Assembly (NCBI GenBank): GCA_031553915.1
Contig: JAVBKT010000003.1
Span: forward strand, 175,541-239,540
Source of the DNA: HGM13862 sp031553915
GTDB taxonomy: Bacteria; Bacillota; Dehalobacteriia; UBA4068
Length of the DNA stretch: 64,000 nucleotides
Reading direction: 5' to 3'
The first letter of the stretch is position 1. Each line of letters starts with the position of its first letter. The notes below the pieces were generated by a model. That model was not told the DNA's origin. It saw only the letters and a program-made list of their open reading frames with translations, and did not search any database. Position numbers and translations under genes: made by a program. Below, one piece after another: positions 1 to 8,109 of this stretch.

Positions 1-725
1 CTAAAGTGGATAAGGGCTATATTGGGCATCAGGCTGCCAAGATGATGAAAACGGCAAAAGTGATTGAAAAACGGCAGCAACAATCAATGGAGAAAAAATC
101 TCAGCTGCTCAAAAATATTGAAACAGCTGATGTCCTGAAGCTGATCCCCGCTAAGCATCATAGCAGCCGCTTGCTGGAAGCAAATGATTTATCGCTCTTC
201 TATGACGATAAACAAGTAATCAGCCGGCTCAGTTTTACTTTGGATCAAGGGGAACGGCTGGCTATCTGCGGCAAAAACGGCAGCGGCAAATCCACGCTGC
301 TGAAGCTGATCATCGGCGAAGATATTAGCTATAGCGGCAGTTTTATCCGTAGCAGCTGGCTAACCATCTCCTATGTCTCACAGGACACTTCCTGGCTGCA
401 AGGAAATCTGAGCGATTTTGCCGATAAGCAGCAGCTAGACGAAAGCGTCTTCAAGGCGATGCTGCGTAAAATGGCTTTTCCGCGGCTGCAATTTGAAAAG
501 GATATAGCCAGCTTTAGCAGCGGGCAAAAGAAAAAAGTACTGCTGGCAAAAAGCATTTGCGAGCAGGCGCATTTATATGTTTGGGATGAGCCGCTTAATT
601 TTATTGATGTGCTTTCGCGTATTCAAATCGAAGAGTTGTTGCTCAGCTATTGCCCGACCATGGTTTTTGTGGAGCATGACAAAAGCTTCTCCGACAATAT
701 TGCCACAAAAACTATTAATCTGTAG
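1..725 (+). CDS. ABC-F family ATPase, C-terminal half (5' end outside window)
   Basis: The frame is open through the left edge, so the first ABC domain lies outside the window. Visible in order: the end of the interdomain linker with a G-Y-I-G-H-Q-A-A-K-M-M stretch like that of Lsa/Vga/Msr-type ABC-F proteins, a Walker A motif (GKNGSGKST, about 90 residues into the visible part), the signature SSGQ, Walker B with DEP, and a switch histidine (VEHD). There are no membrane segments, as expected for ABC-F proteins, which act on the ribosome rather than in transport. Many relatives of this subgroup protect ribosomes from lincosamide, pleuromutilin or streptogramin antibiotics. That specific role is only an inference here because the ribosome-contacting N-terminal half is not seen. 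The TAG stop is at 723-725 and a strong terminator follows. Confidence 0.85.
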   Translation, partial: KVDKGYIGHQAAKMMKTAKVIEKRQQQSMEKKSQLLKNIETADVLKLIPAKHHSSRLLEANDLSLFYDDKQVISRLSFTLDQGERLAICGKNGSGKSTLLKLIIGEDISYSGSFIRSSWLTISYVSQDTSWLQGNLSDFADKQQLDESVFKAMLRKMAFPRLQFEKDIASFSSGQKKKVLLAKSICEQAHLYVWDEPLNFIDVLSRIQIEELLLSYCPTMVFVEHDKSFSDNIATKTINL

Positions 726-767
726 CTATAAGGCAATACTCTTCCAGCAAATGCTCTCGGAAAAATA

Positions 768-800
768 ACAATAAAGACACGCTTTGCGTGTCTTTATTGT
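768..800 (+). terminator. Rho-independent terminator after the ABC-F gene
   Basis: A perfect 15-bp inverted repeat (ACAATAAAGACACGC and its complement) with a TTT loop, followed by TT. It sits 43 bases after the ABC-F stop. The apex CACGC-TTT-GCGTG recurs in the longer hairpin at 20569-20621. Confidence 0.8.
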
Positions 801-1106
801 TTGGCCATGCATTGCATGGACCACATAGGGTATGTATGGTATGGTATGAATGGTACAGTACGAAAATCATTTCGTGTTGTTATTATAACATAGATAAATC
901 TAAATATCTACACTTTTTGTTACAAAAACAAAATTTTTTTTCATAAATTAATTATTTTTGTCACGATGATAGCTATTTTGTAACTTATTGCCCATTTTAG
1001 CTGGCTATTAATTCATCAGACTAAAGAATGAACAGATTTGCTTTACTATGAGTTAAATGATAAAATTAGGACAAATACTATACAAATAAACTTTTATGGA
1101 CAGAAA
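801..1106. other. Intergenic, AT-rich, no gene seen
   Basis: About 300 bases between the ABC-F terminator and the thioesterase start. It holds a small palindrome (CCATGCA-T-TGCATGG near 805-819), short TATGG-type direct repeats near 829-855, and a 6-bp hairpin ACGAAA-ATCA-TTTCGT near 860-875. The rest is AT-rich and presumably carries the thioesterase promoter, but I could not pick out convincing -35/-10 boxes. Confidence 0.5.
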
Positions 1107-1844
1107 ATGCAAACTTATACTGATACAATAAGACTTTTCACCAATGATATTGATCTCTTTGGTTTATGGAAACCGGATTCCATTTTTCGCTTTATGCAAG
1201 AAATTGCCGGCGACCATAGTACCAAGTTGGGTTTTGCCAGAGAAAATATTGTTACTACCAATCTGGTGTGGATGCTGGTTCGAGCAGAGCTGGTGGTGAA
1301 ACGCTATCCCGGGCTCAAAGACAGTGTGACCGGGCTCACCTGGTACGGCACCCCAGGCAAAATTACCTATCCGCGCTATGTGCAGTTTTGTGATGACACG
1401 GGTGAGCAAATAGCCTTTATGGCAACAAGCTGGGTTGTGGTTGATCTGGCTAAGCGCAGCATTCAAATACCCGCCAGAAATGAAATTTCTTTCCCGCCGG
1501 CCGCAGATATTATACCAACTCTGGCTGAGCCGCAGCGTCTAAAACTAAGCAAAGCTGCAGCCGCGCAGGTTACCTGCCGCACAGTTATGTATAGTGATTT
1601 GGATATTAACGGCCATATGAACAATGCCTGTTATATCAGTTGGCTGATGGATCTTTTCCCTGTCAGCTGGCACGAGGAGTATGCCCTTTCTTCCTTGCAT
1701 ATTGATTATTTAGCAGAGGCCCATGCTGAGCAGGAGATTGAACTGTATCTTTATGGCGACAACCTTGATTATGAAGTACAGGGCTTGGATAAAGCCAGCA
1801 ACAAGAATCTCTTTAATATTAAAGTAAGTTTCAGAAAAAAATAG
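1107..1844 (+). CDS. Acyl-ACP thioesterase (FatA/FatB-like, hotdog fold)
   Basis: This enzyme would hydrolyse acyl-ACP to release free fatty acids in the cytoplasm. The 245-residue protein has the two-hotdog layout of bacterial acyl-ACP thioesterases. The first repeat has the family opening (RLFTNDIDLFG, then GDHSTKLG and WMLVRAELVV). The second has DLDINGHMNNACY, which carries the Asn/His pair associated with catalysis in this family. The ATG at 1107 is preferred over an upstream in-frame TTG at 1038 because the extra 23 residues are AT-rich and do not look like the family; GGACAG precedes the ATG. The gene stands alone between two terminators, so it is probably monocistronic. Confidence 0.85.
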   Translation: MQTYTDTIRLFTNDIDLFGLWKPDSIFRFMQEIAGDHSTKLGFARENIVTTNLVWMLVRAELVVKRYPGLKDSVTGLTWYGTPGKITYPRYVQFCDDTGEQIAFMATSWVVVDLAKRSIQIPARNEISFPPAADIIPTLAEPQRLKLSKAAAAQVTCRTVMYSDLDINGHMNNACYISWLMDLFPVSWHEEYALSSLHIDYLAEAHAEQEIELYLYGDNLDYEVQGLDKASNKNLFNIKVSFRKK

Positions 1845-1912
1845 TTTTACTGAATATCCGGCACCAAAAACAATCAGCTATATATTATTATCAGCTGTTC
1901 TACAGCAATATC

Positions 1913-1948
1913 AAGAAGTGCCAGCATTTTAAGCTGGCACTTCTTTTT
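1913..1948 (+). terminator. Rho-independent terminator after the thioesterase
   Basis: A perfect 13-bp stem (AAGAAGTGCCAGC and its complement) with a 7-nt A/T loop, followed by a T-run. It lies between the thioesterase and the convergent ytaF gene. Confidence 0.9.
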
Positions 1949-1981
1949 ATGAGGACCCTGAAAAGTAGTAGATAACAAAAC

Positions 1982-2638
1982 CTAAGTTAATTTGGTAAAC
2001 GCTAAGATTATTAATAAAACACCGCTCAGCCAGGATAAATCAAAGGCGCTTTTTTTGGCCAGCTTATGCCCCAGATAAGCGCCAAGACTGATCGTCAGCA
2101 AATGCAGCAGTAGCGAAAACACAAGGACCAGCGGAACATTGACCAACCCCAGCCCGGCGCCAAAGCCCACCGCCAAACCGTCTAAAGAGAGGGCGACAGC
2201 CAAAGAAGCAGCCTCGGCCTTGGAGAGACATTGCGAGGCATCCTTATCCGCCTCCTCTGGATTAGCATAAATATGGAGGATAAAATTCAAATGCAGCGCA
2301 CGGAAAGCCCACTGCTTATCAACAATCTGCTTGCGCCTGATCAAAGACTTGATGCTGCTATCAAATAATTTGACCATCCCCAAAACAAAAAGTACTGCAA
2401 AGGAAATCGTTTTTGCGATATTGGCATCAATATAGGGACGAATAAAAGCGCCCAGCAATAAAGACAAGGCCAGGCTGCCGGTACAAATAAAATTAATCAC
2501 CAGCGCTGAGCTAAAGGGGATTTTAATCTTATTGTTCCCATAAGCAAAGCTGGCGACAAAAGCATCCATGGATAAGGCTATGACCAAAAGCAGAGCAGAC
2601 ACTGCACCGCTAAAAAGCGCTGCCACAAGAACCACCAC
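1982..2638 (-). CDS. ytaF: YtaF/MntP-like sporulation-associated membrane protein
   Basis: A six-segment membrane protein of 218 residues resembling Bacillus YtaF, a relative of the MntP manganese exporter. The two internal half-repeats each carry the ALSMDAF / ALSLDGL type motif in a membrane helix, with G-Y-G-N or G-A-G-L after it, which is the hallmark of this fold. The reading begins at GTG (2638), preceded by GAGAAGGGG. No ATG gives a complete first helix, so the GTG is likely right. It is 48 bases downstream of the MscS-type gene on the same strand and is probably cotranscribed with it. Its biochemical function is not established; ion or manganese movement is inferred from the family. 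Confidence 0.8.
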   Translation of the reverse strand: MVVLVAALFSGAVSALLLVIALSMDAFVASFAYGNNKIKIPFSSALVINFICTGSLALSLLLGAFIRPYIDANIAKTISFAVLFVLGMVKLFDSSIKSLIRRKQIVDKQWAFRALHLNFILHIYANPEEADKDASQCLSKAEAASLAVALSLDGLAVGFGAGLGLVNVPLVLVFSLLLHLLTISLGAYLGHKLAKKSAFDLSWLSGVLLIILAFTKLT

Positions 2639-2686
2639 CCCTTCTCTGCTCCCATATTATGCTGGAGAAAGGGTTTTGCGCTTGTC

Positions 2687-3931
2687 TTATGACTGTTTTT
2701 GCTCAGGAGCCAGTGCACGGATATCCCTGCTCGATGGTTGCTGATAAATACTAAGACCGAATTCCTCCGCCACCGCGTAAATATGGTCAAAAATATCCGC
2801 CTGAATAGTCTCATATTCTTTCCACTCGACAGTATTGGTAAAAGCGTACACTTCAAGCGGCAGACCGCTTTGCTCCGGCGCCAGCTGGCGCACCATAATA
2901 ATCATTTGCTGATGAATGCCCGGGTGCTGGTGGAGATAGGCATTGATATAAGCGCGAAAGGTACCGACATTAGTCAGCCGCCGGCCATTGACATTTTCAT
3001 CTGTGCCATAGCCATAGGTGGCATTATATCTCTCCAGCTCTAGCAGCTTTTTATCAATATAGCCATTGATCAGGCGGATCGAGCGGAAACGCTCTATCAT
3101 CTCCCGATCGGCAATTTTTACCGAGGCAGCGTCGATAAAAATAGCGCGCTTAATCCTTCTGCCGCCGCTTTGCTCCATATTGCGGTAATTAATAAAGGCA
3201 TTAGAAATTAGCGCATAGGCCGGGATGGAAGTAACAGTATTATCAAAATTTTCTACCTGCACTGTGGTCAAGGAAAGATCAATGACAGTGCCGTCCGCTG
3301 CCTGGCCGGGAATCTCTACCCAATCACCAATACGCACCATATCATTGCCTGTCAGCTGTATGCCGGCGACAAAGCCCAAAATGGCATCCTTGAAAATCAG
3401 CGAGGTGACTGCTGTCATGGCGCCGACACCGCCCAGCAGAGCCAGGGGGTTTTCGCCGGCGACAATAGCCACTGCCACCACCGCGCCAAAAATCATCAGC
3501 GCAACTTTGCTGATTTGCAGCACTCCTTTCAGCGGTCGTACTCTGGAGATAGCTCTGCGCCGGTAAAGGTCGCCAAAAGCATCAAGCAGAGAGCTGAGCA
3601 AAAAAACCGCTGCAACTACGCTGACAATATTGACCAGCTTAAGCGTTAAATCATGATAAATAGGCACATCTTCCGCGTAAATAGCAAGCAATATCGGGAT
3701 CAGCATATTGGCCAGACGGCGATAGACCTTGCGCTTGACAAAAACGGCATTCCAGTTATCACTATCGCGGCGCGACAAAAGCAGCGCAATACGGTTAAAA
3801 AGAAAGCGCAGGATAAAACGCAGGGCAAAGCTGATCAGCAAAATAATGCTGAGCGACAACAAATATGCGAGCAGATTAATCTGCCAGGTGAGACCGATAT
3901 TCACCAATAATTGCCAGACCCATTCAAACAT
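2687..3931 (-). CDS. MscS-family mechanosensitive channel, YbdG/miniconductance type
   Basis: A membrane channel expected to open under membrane tension and release solutes. The 414-residue protein has about four to five hydrophobic helices in the first 170 residues. The pore region of the MscS family follows (LALLGGVGAMTAVTSLIFKDAILGFVAGIQL, described here only by position: about residues 163-193), then the beta domain with DWVEIPG-ADGTVIDLSLTTVQVENFDNT. The phrase GGRRIKRAIFID and the length match the YbdG branch (E. coli YbdG is about 415 residues). The start codon ATG at 3931 gives a normal amphipathic N-terminus. ytaF follows in the same direction. Confidence 0.9.
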   Translation of the reverse strand: MFEWVWQLLVNIGLTWQINLLAYLLSLSIILLISFALRFILRFLFNRIALLLSRRDSDNWNAVFVKRKVYRRLANMLIPILLAIYAEDVPIYHDLTLKLVNIVSVVAAVFLLSSLLDAFGDLYRRRAISRVRPLKGVLQISKVALMIFGAVVAVAIVAGENPLALLGGVGAMTAVTSLIFKDAILGFVAGIQLTGNDMVRIGDWVEIPGQAADGTVIDLSLTTVQVENFDNTVTSIPAYALISNAFINYRNMEQSGGRRIKRAIFIDAASVKIADREMIERFRSIRLINGYIDKKLLELERYNATYGYGTDENVNGRRLTNVGTFRAYINAYLHQHPGIHQQMIIMVRQLAPEQSGLPLEVYAFTNTVEWKEYETIQADIFDHIYAVAEEFGLSIYQQPSSRDIRALAPEQKQS

Positions 3932-4070
3932 AAATGTCTTTTATCCTCAGGGGTTTATTATGCTTATACCTTATTTTGCCACGCATTTGCTCTTTTATGT
4001 TTGACGGATATAATTTTTGGCAGTACAATAAAGCTAAACAACAATATAATATCCAAAGGAGGCACCAAAT

Positions 4071-5231
4071 ATGGAAATACCACGTTATTCTTTTGAGCTA
4101 CCGACAAAAATTGAATTTGGCGCAGGCGTGATTAATGAAGCAGGCGCTGCGGCCAAAGCTATGGGTGCGACCAAGGTAATGCTGGTCGCAGACAAAGGTG
4201 TGATTAATGCCGGACTGACTAAAGCAGTGGAAGACGGCCTCAAACAAGAGCATATTCCCTATATTATCTTTGATGATATTGTTCCCAATCCGCGCGACTT
4301 TCAATGCGAATCCGGAGCTAATCTTGCCCGGGCGGAAAAGGTCGATCTGCTGATCGCAGTCGGCGGCGGCAGCTCGATGGATGTGGCTAAAGCTATTGGC
4401 GTACTGCTCACCCATTCCGGCAGAATTCAGGACTATTGCGGCTTTCAGCTGCTTAAGCAAAAAATCACCCCGCTGATTGCCATCCCTACCACTGCCGGTA
4501 CTGGCAGCGAGGTCACTCCTTTTGCGGTGATCACCGACAGCCAAACTCATGTTAAGCTCAATGTTTTTGACCCCAAGGCAGCAGCCAGCCTGGCCTTGAT
4601 TGACCCCGGTACTTTGCTCAATTTGCCCTCGCACATCATGGCAGCCTGCGGTATTGATGCTATGACCCATGCCGTGGAAGCTTTCACCTGCACTGTTGCC
4701 AGCCCGCATACTGACGCCAACGCACTTTATGCCATTGAGCTGATCATTGCCAATCTGCGTGATGCTGTACATAACCCCACCATCGAATCCTGCACCGGCA
4801 TGATGCTGGGCAGCACCATAGCTGGCATTGCTTTTGGCTATGCCGATGTCGCCTCTGTTCACTGCATGGCTGAGGCCCTGGGCGGGCGTTATGATATTGC
4901 CCATGGTGTGGCTAATGCCATTTTGCTGCCGACAGTTACCAAGTTTAATATCCCCGCAGCTACCGAAAAATATGCCCGCGCCGCCCTGGCCATGGGCATT
5001 GATATCAAAGATATCTCAGCGCATGACGCGGCCATGCAAGGCGCGGACGAGCTGCAAAAGCTATGTCTGGATGTTGATATTCCGAAAATGAATCAGATTC
5101 CCGAAATTAAACCGGAGGATTTTCCGGCACTGGCCAAGGCCTCAGAGGCCAATGTTTCCAACCCCAGCAACCCCCGGCCGATGACCGAAAAGGAATATCT
5201 CAAATTATTCAAAGAGGCCTATGCCCTATAG
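4071..5231 (+). CDS. Iron-containing alcohol dehydrogenase (group III)
   Basis: An NAD(P)-linked alcohol/aldehyde oxidoreductase of the DhaT/AdhB/butanol-dehydrogenase type, 386 residues, the usual length. Visible motifs: the nucleotide-binding GGGSSMD near residue 101, TTAGTGSEVT near 141, and the divalent-metal ligands in GIDAMTHAVEAF (Asp and His) and in the downstream histidines of VHCMAEALGG and AHGVANAI. A strong ribosome site AAAGGAGG lies 8-9 bases before the ATG. The substrate cannot be read from sequence; ethanol, butanol, 1,3-propanediol or lactaldehyde are all possible. The gene is apparently monocistronic. Confidence 0.9.
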   Translation: MEIPRYSFELPTKIEFGAGVINEAGAAAKAMGATKVMLVADKGVINAGLTKAVEDGLKQEHIPYIIFDDIVPNPRDFQCESGANLARAEKVDLLIAVGGGSSMDVAKAIGVLLTHSGRIQDYCGFQLLKQKITPLIAIPTTAGTGSEVTPFAVITDSQTHVKLNVFDPKAAASLALIDPGTLLNLPSHIMAACGIDAMTHAVEAFTCTVASPHTDANALYAIELIIANLRDAVHNPTIESCTGMMLGSTIAGIAFGYADVASVHCMAEALGGRYDIAHGVANAILLPTVTKFNIPAATEKYARAALAMGIDIKDISAHDAAMQGADELQKLCLDVDIPKMNQIPEIKPEDFPALAKASEANVSNPSNPRPMTEKEYLKLFKEAYAL

Positions 5232-5280
5232 CGCCGGATGATTGGCCAAATAACTATAATTACTTATTACAGTAAAAGAG

Positions 5281-5316
5281 CTACAGGCACAGGCAGCCAT
5301 CTGCTTATGCCTGTAG
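5281..5316 (+). other. Leader hairpin upstream of the zinc-ribbon membrane gene
   Basis: CTACAGGCA (5281-5289) pairs exactly with TGCCTGTAG (5308-5316), and GCAG/CTGC pair inside. It ends 2-6 bases before the ATAGGAG ribosome site of the gene at 5333 and has no T-run. It looks like a 5'-leader structure rather than a terminator. Confidence 0.5.
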
Positions 5317-5332
5317 ATAGGAGTGTTTGATC

Positions 5333-6340
5333 ATGGAATGCAAATTTTGCGGCGCCGCACTCTCTCGCGAGATGGAAGTTTGCCCTCACTGCAAAAAGGC
5401 TGTTCCCGCTGAGCCGGATCAAGCGATTGCAGCCACAAGAGCGGCCCTACCGCGCAAAGCTGATAGTGGCGCCTCCATACTATATTTGTTTATGGGCTTT
5501 ACTGCCCTGCTGTCTATTGCCTGCGCTTTTATTCAAAGCAGCTACTATTGGGATATCTTTGGGCAGCAAGGGGTGATCACCGGGCAATTTGCGGAATTAT
5601 TAACAAAAACCCGTTTGTGGAATATTTTAGCGCCGCCGCTGCTCGGATGCGCGGTAATTCTCCTACTCAAAATCAGAGGGAAAATTAATGCCCGGCAGCT
5701 AAATATCAAATCCTTTTTCATGGCTCTGGTTTTGCTGATGGCAAATTATGTGCAGCTGATGGGAGTGGCCTTTATTAACTATTATATGGGCCTGCCTGCT
5801 GCCCAGACAGCAGCCTCTGCCTTTTCCATTGCCAATATCTATGCACTAAACGGCCTGTGGCTGTGGTTTCTGATCATCAGCTATTTGCTGATACAAAGCA
5901 ACCGCTCCGCCAGCTTCAAACGCTTTAAGCTCATTGTCCCCCTTGTTTTATTTGTGGGATCAGTTGCCCTGGTATTAGCTGCGCCCACAATCGTAACCAA
6001 TACTCTAGCCGGAGCGATCCCCGGCACTGATGTGCTGGCAATGCTGCGTATTTATTGTCTCTTTTTATGGCTATGCCGTATCGCCATGCTGATCTTTGTG
6101 GTCATGGCTGCCTTAGACAAACAACAGCTGGCCATCAGCATCCTCTTTGCTGTAACCGTAGTTGCGGCAAATGCCATCTTTTATTTTATTATCCTCGCCT
6201 TCTTACATCTAAATATAATCAGTAGCGCATTAGTAGAGGTTTTGGGCTATATTGTCACAGCTATTGTTCTGCTGATATATAAGAAGCGGCAAAATATCCA
6301 GCGTCCGCCAAGTACTGAGGAGACCCCTTTGCCTGAATAA
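5333..6340 (+). CDS. Zinc-ribbon polytopic membrane protein, function unknown
   Basis: A 335-residue protein with an N-terminal zinc ribbon (ECKFCG ... VCPHCKK, two CxxC pairs within the first 20 residues), a short linker, and then about eight predicted membrane helices between residue 45 and 325, ending in a basic, proline-rich tail. Zinc-ribbon plus multi-helix membrane proteins are common in Clostridia and mostly uncharacterised, so no function is proposed. The ATG at 5333 is chosen over the TTG two codons upstream because ATAGGAG lies 9 bases before it. It appears to be monocistronic and is preceded by a hairpin at 5281-5316. Confidence 0.75.
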   Translation: MECKFCGAALSREMEVCPHCKKAVPAEPDQAIAATRAALPRKADSGASILYLFMGFTALLSIACAFIQSSYYWDIFGQQGVITGQFAELLTKTRLWNILAPPLLGCAVILLLKIRGKINARQLNIKSFFMALVLLMANYVQLMGVAFINYYMGLPAAQTAASAFSIANIYALNGLWLWFLIISYLLIQSNRSASFKRFKLIVPLVLFVGSVALVLAAPTIVTNTLAGAIPGTDVLAMLRIYCLFLWLCRIAMLIFVVMAALDKQQLAISILFAVTVVAANAIFYFIILAFLHLNIISSALVEVLGYIVTAIVLLIYKKRQNIQRPPSTEETPLPE

Positions 6341-6365
6341 AAAACCAATAAGCAAAACACAGCGG

Positions 6366-6914
6366 TTAAATTAAAGTTTTACCTTCAACAAAAGGATAGC
6401 CAATAATTTTTTCAATATTGCAATAGCTGGCTCCCATCATCATAAAGGGCTCCATTTTGGCTATATCCGGCTTATTATCAGTCATTTTATCCTGCGAGAC
6501 ATAGGCAGCCACAATTTCGCCAAAAAAAACGTCAAATCCTCTGACCGCAGTTTCTTGAAACACTTGACAAAGAAAATTGAGCGGACATTCTTCAATCATT
6601 GGCGCCTTGCCCAAATCAGCAAAAAAGTTATGAAACAGCTTTGATTTATCTGTATCTTTGCCGGAGACGATACCGCAGAGATCAGCCTCAGCCAATAACT
6701 CAACTGAAGGAATATTAATGCTAAAATAGCCGCTCTCTTTAATCCCGGCAGTAGTATAATGGCTATTTTTCAGCGACACATATAAAACCGGATCAAGACA
6801 AACGCAACCCACTGCCCCTGCCAGGGCATAATTAATTTTGCCGTCTGTGACAGCGCCTATCAACGCAGCGGGAAAGGGGCCAAAAGGCACATTGTCAATC
6901 TTAATTTTGCTCAT
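6366..6914 (-). CDS. Flavin reductase-like domain protein (FMN-binding, DIM6/NTAB family)
   Basis: A small (182-residue) single-domain flavoprotein of the flavin reductase / split-barrel FMN-binding family, which reduces or binds FMN for partner oxidoreductases. The family layout is visible: an N-terminal strand (PFGPFPAALIGAVTDGK), the cofactor loop (DPVLYVSLKNSHYTTAGIKESGYFSINIP) described by position at about residues 43-70, and a C-terminal segment with GRA-like replacements. The ATG at 6914 has AAAGGAG 8 bases upstream; the in-frame GTG and ATG just before it are too close to that site. There is no operon partner. Confidence 0.8.
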   Translation of the reverse strand: MSKIKIDNVPFGPFPAALIGAVTDGKINYALAGAVGCVCLDPVLYVSLKNSHYTTAGIKESGYFSINIPSVELLAEADLCGIVSGKDTDKSKLFHNFFADLGKAPMIEECPLNFLCQVFQETAVRGFDVFFGEIVAAYVSQDKMTDNKPDIAKMEPFMMMGASYCNIEKIIGYPFVEGKTLI

Positions 6915-7005
6915 AATCATCACTCCTTTGTTTTAAGTATAACAAAAAATAAATAAAATACAGGTATCTATATTATAAAATTATGCTATCTATGCTCTAA
7001 AAAAA

Positions 7006-7033
7006 CGCCCAACTGCTGCATAGCAGTTGGGCG
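7006..7033 (-). terminator. Terminator of the aor-moaD-thiF operon (bidirectional)
   Basis: A perfect 12-bp stem CGCCCAACTGCT with a 4-nt loop. It has an A-run on the left and a T-run on the right, so it can act in both directions. It follows the thiF stop on the minus strand. Confidence 0.85.
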
Positions 7034-7182
7034 CTGTTTTTGTTTCCTGCTGATCTTTGGCATGACCAACAGGAGGACGAAAGTTGTATTATCAGCTACT
7101 GCTTCCATAGTAGCATAATACCGTATATTTTCTCTTATCATTTGCCAATACAGCAACCGCGGCTACTGAAAGATGTTTTGCC

Positions 7183-7866
7183 CTAGCAGTCAATGATCTG
7201 CACCATATTGGTATGCAAATCAACATATAACAGCCTATGCCGCAGAGTATTGCCTTTGTTCAGCAAAACTTTTACAACCTCGCTGACCTGGATGGCAGCA
7301 ACCAGCGCCGGGGTAAATGAGGGAGTACCTAAATTCTCTTCAACACCTTTGGTTCTGCCTCTTTGGTATAATCTGTCCAAGGTGTCGTCTCCCGGATAAA
7401 TAGTAGTAATCTTGCCATACCAGCCAGCCACAGCGCCATGCACGATGGGGATCGAGAGCTTTTTTGCCAAGTCTTGCAATAAAAAGCGCGTCGTAGCATT
7501 ATCCAAGGCATCAACAATGATATCATGGCCGGATAAAATGTTTTCACCATTGGCGGCGCTAAACATCTGCACAACTGACGTAACTTCTACCAGCGGATTG
7601 ACTTTTGCAATATGCTCTTTGGCCATCTCCGCCTTGTTTTTCCCCAGCGTATCGACAGTTGCAAGCAGCTGGCGGTTGAGGTTTGTTTCCTCAAACACAT
7701 CGCCGTCAACAGCAGTGATATGGCCCATGCCGAGCCGGCCCAGCATTTCTATCACATATCCGCCCAGGCCGCCGCAACCCAGCACACATACTCTGAATTT
7801 TTGCAGCTGCTGCTGTTCATCAGCGCTAAGCATATTGATATTGCGTAAATAACGAGTCTCTGTCAT
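7183..7866 (-). CDS. ThiF/MoeB/HesA-family adenylyltransferase for the MoaD-like carrier
   Basis: An E1-like enzyme that adenylates the C-terminal Gly-Gly of a ubiquitin-like sulfur carrier. The 227-residue protein has the nucleotide-binding GCGGLGG near the N-terminus, the VDGD acidic strand, NLNRQ (arginine finger) and DALDN. The zinc CxxC pairs seen in many MoeB proteins are absent, as in short HesA/ThiF types. The ATG at 7866 has GGGGAGGA 6-7 bases upstream, and that ribosome site lies inside the last codons (FWGG) of the carrier gene, so the two are tightly coupled. Its place behind aor and moaD points to pterin cofactor sulfuration for tungsten enzyme maturation. Confidence 0.9.
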   Translation of the reverse strand: MTETRYLRNINMLSADEQQQLQKFRVCVLGCGGLGGYVIEMLGRLGMGHITAVDGDVFEETNLNRQLLATVDTLGKNKAEMAKEHIAKVNPLVEVTSVVQMFSAANGENILSGHDIIVDALDNATTRFLLQDLAKKLSIPIVHGAVAGWYGKITTIYPGDDTLDRLYQRGRTKGVEENLGTPSFTPALVAAIQVSEVVKVLLNKGNTLRHRLLYVDLHTNMVQIIDC

Positions 7867-7870
7867 CTGA

Positions 7871-8086
7871 TTATCCTCCCCAAAACTCATACATGAGAAT
7901 AATACGCGCTCCATCCTGCACCGGAAAAGATGACGCTTCCTCGTCGCTATAGCTTTTGCCATCGATGATAATCATCAGTTCAGGATTAAGATAGATCAGA
8001 GAATCGTATTGATTATAGGCTTGTATGACATCTGCTGCAGTCATACCCTGATGCCATGGCATGGGGCGGTCATTAACGATAATCAT
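7871..8086 (-). CDS. MoaD/ThiS-like ubiquitin-fold sulfur carrier
   Basis: A 71-residue beta-grasp protein that ends in Gly-Gly (EFWGG), the exact C-terminus needed for adenylation and thiocarboxylation by the ThiF-type enzyme encoded next. The body fits the family: MTAADVIQAY, an internal IIIDGKSY strand and VQDGARIILMY before the tail. The ATG at 8086 is chosen because an AAAGGGG site precedes it and the 14-residue extension upstream is not family-like. It sits 23 bases after aor and 4 bases before thiF. It is likely the sulfur donor for the dithiolene of the tungstopterin cofactor, although ThiS-like roles cannot be excluded. Confidence 0.85.
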   Translation of the reverse strand: MIIVNDRPMPWHQGMTAADVIQAYNQYDSLIYLNPELMIIIDGKSYSDEEASSFPVQDGARIILMYEFWGG

Positions 8087-8109
8087 TCGGCTGTACCCCT
8101 TTGGTTGGT

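Noticed and set aside
4098..4904. A 268-codon open frame on the minus strand inside the iron alcohol dehydrogenase
   Set aside because: It is antisense to a clear, fully conserved enzyme, has no ribosome site and no recognisable domains; it is a codon-bias shadow.
7043..7182. A possible short coding remnant downstream of thiF
   Set aside because: One minus-strand frame stays open for about 30 codons but shows no start, ribosome site or recognised motif.
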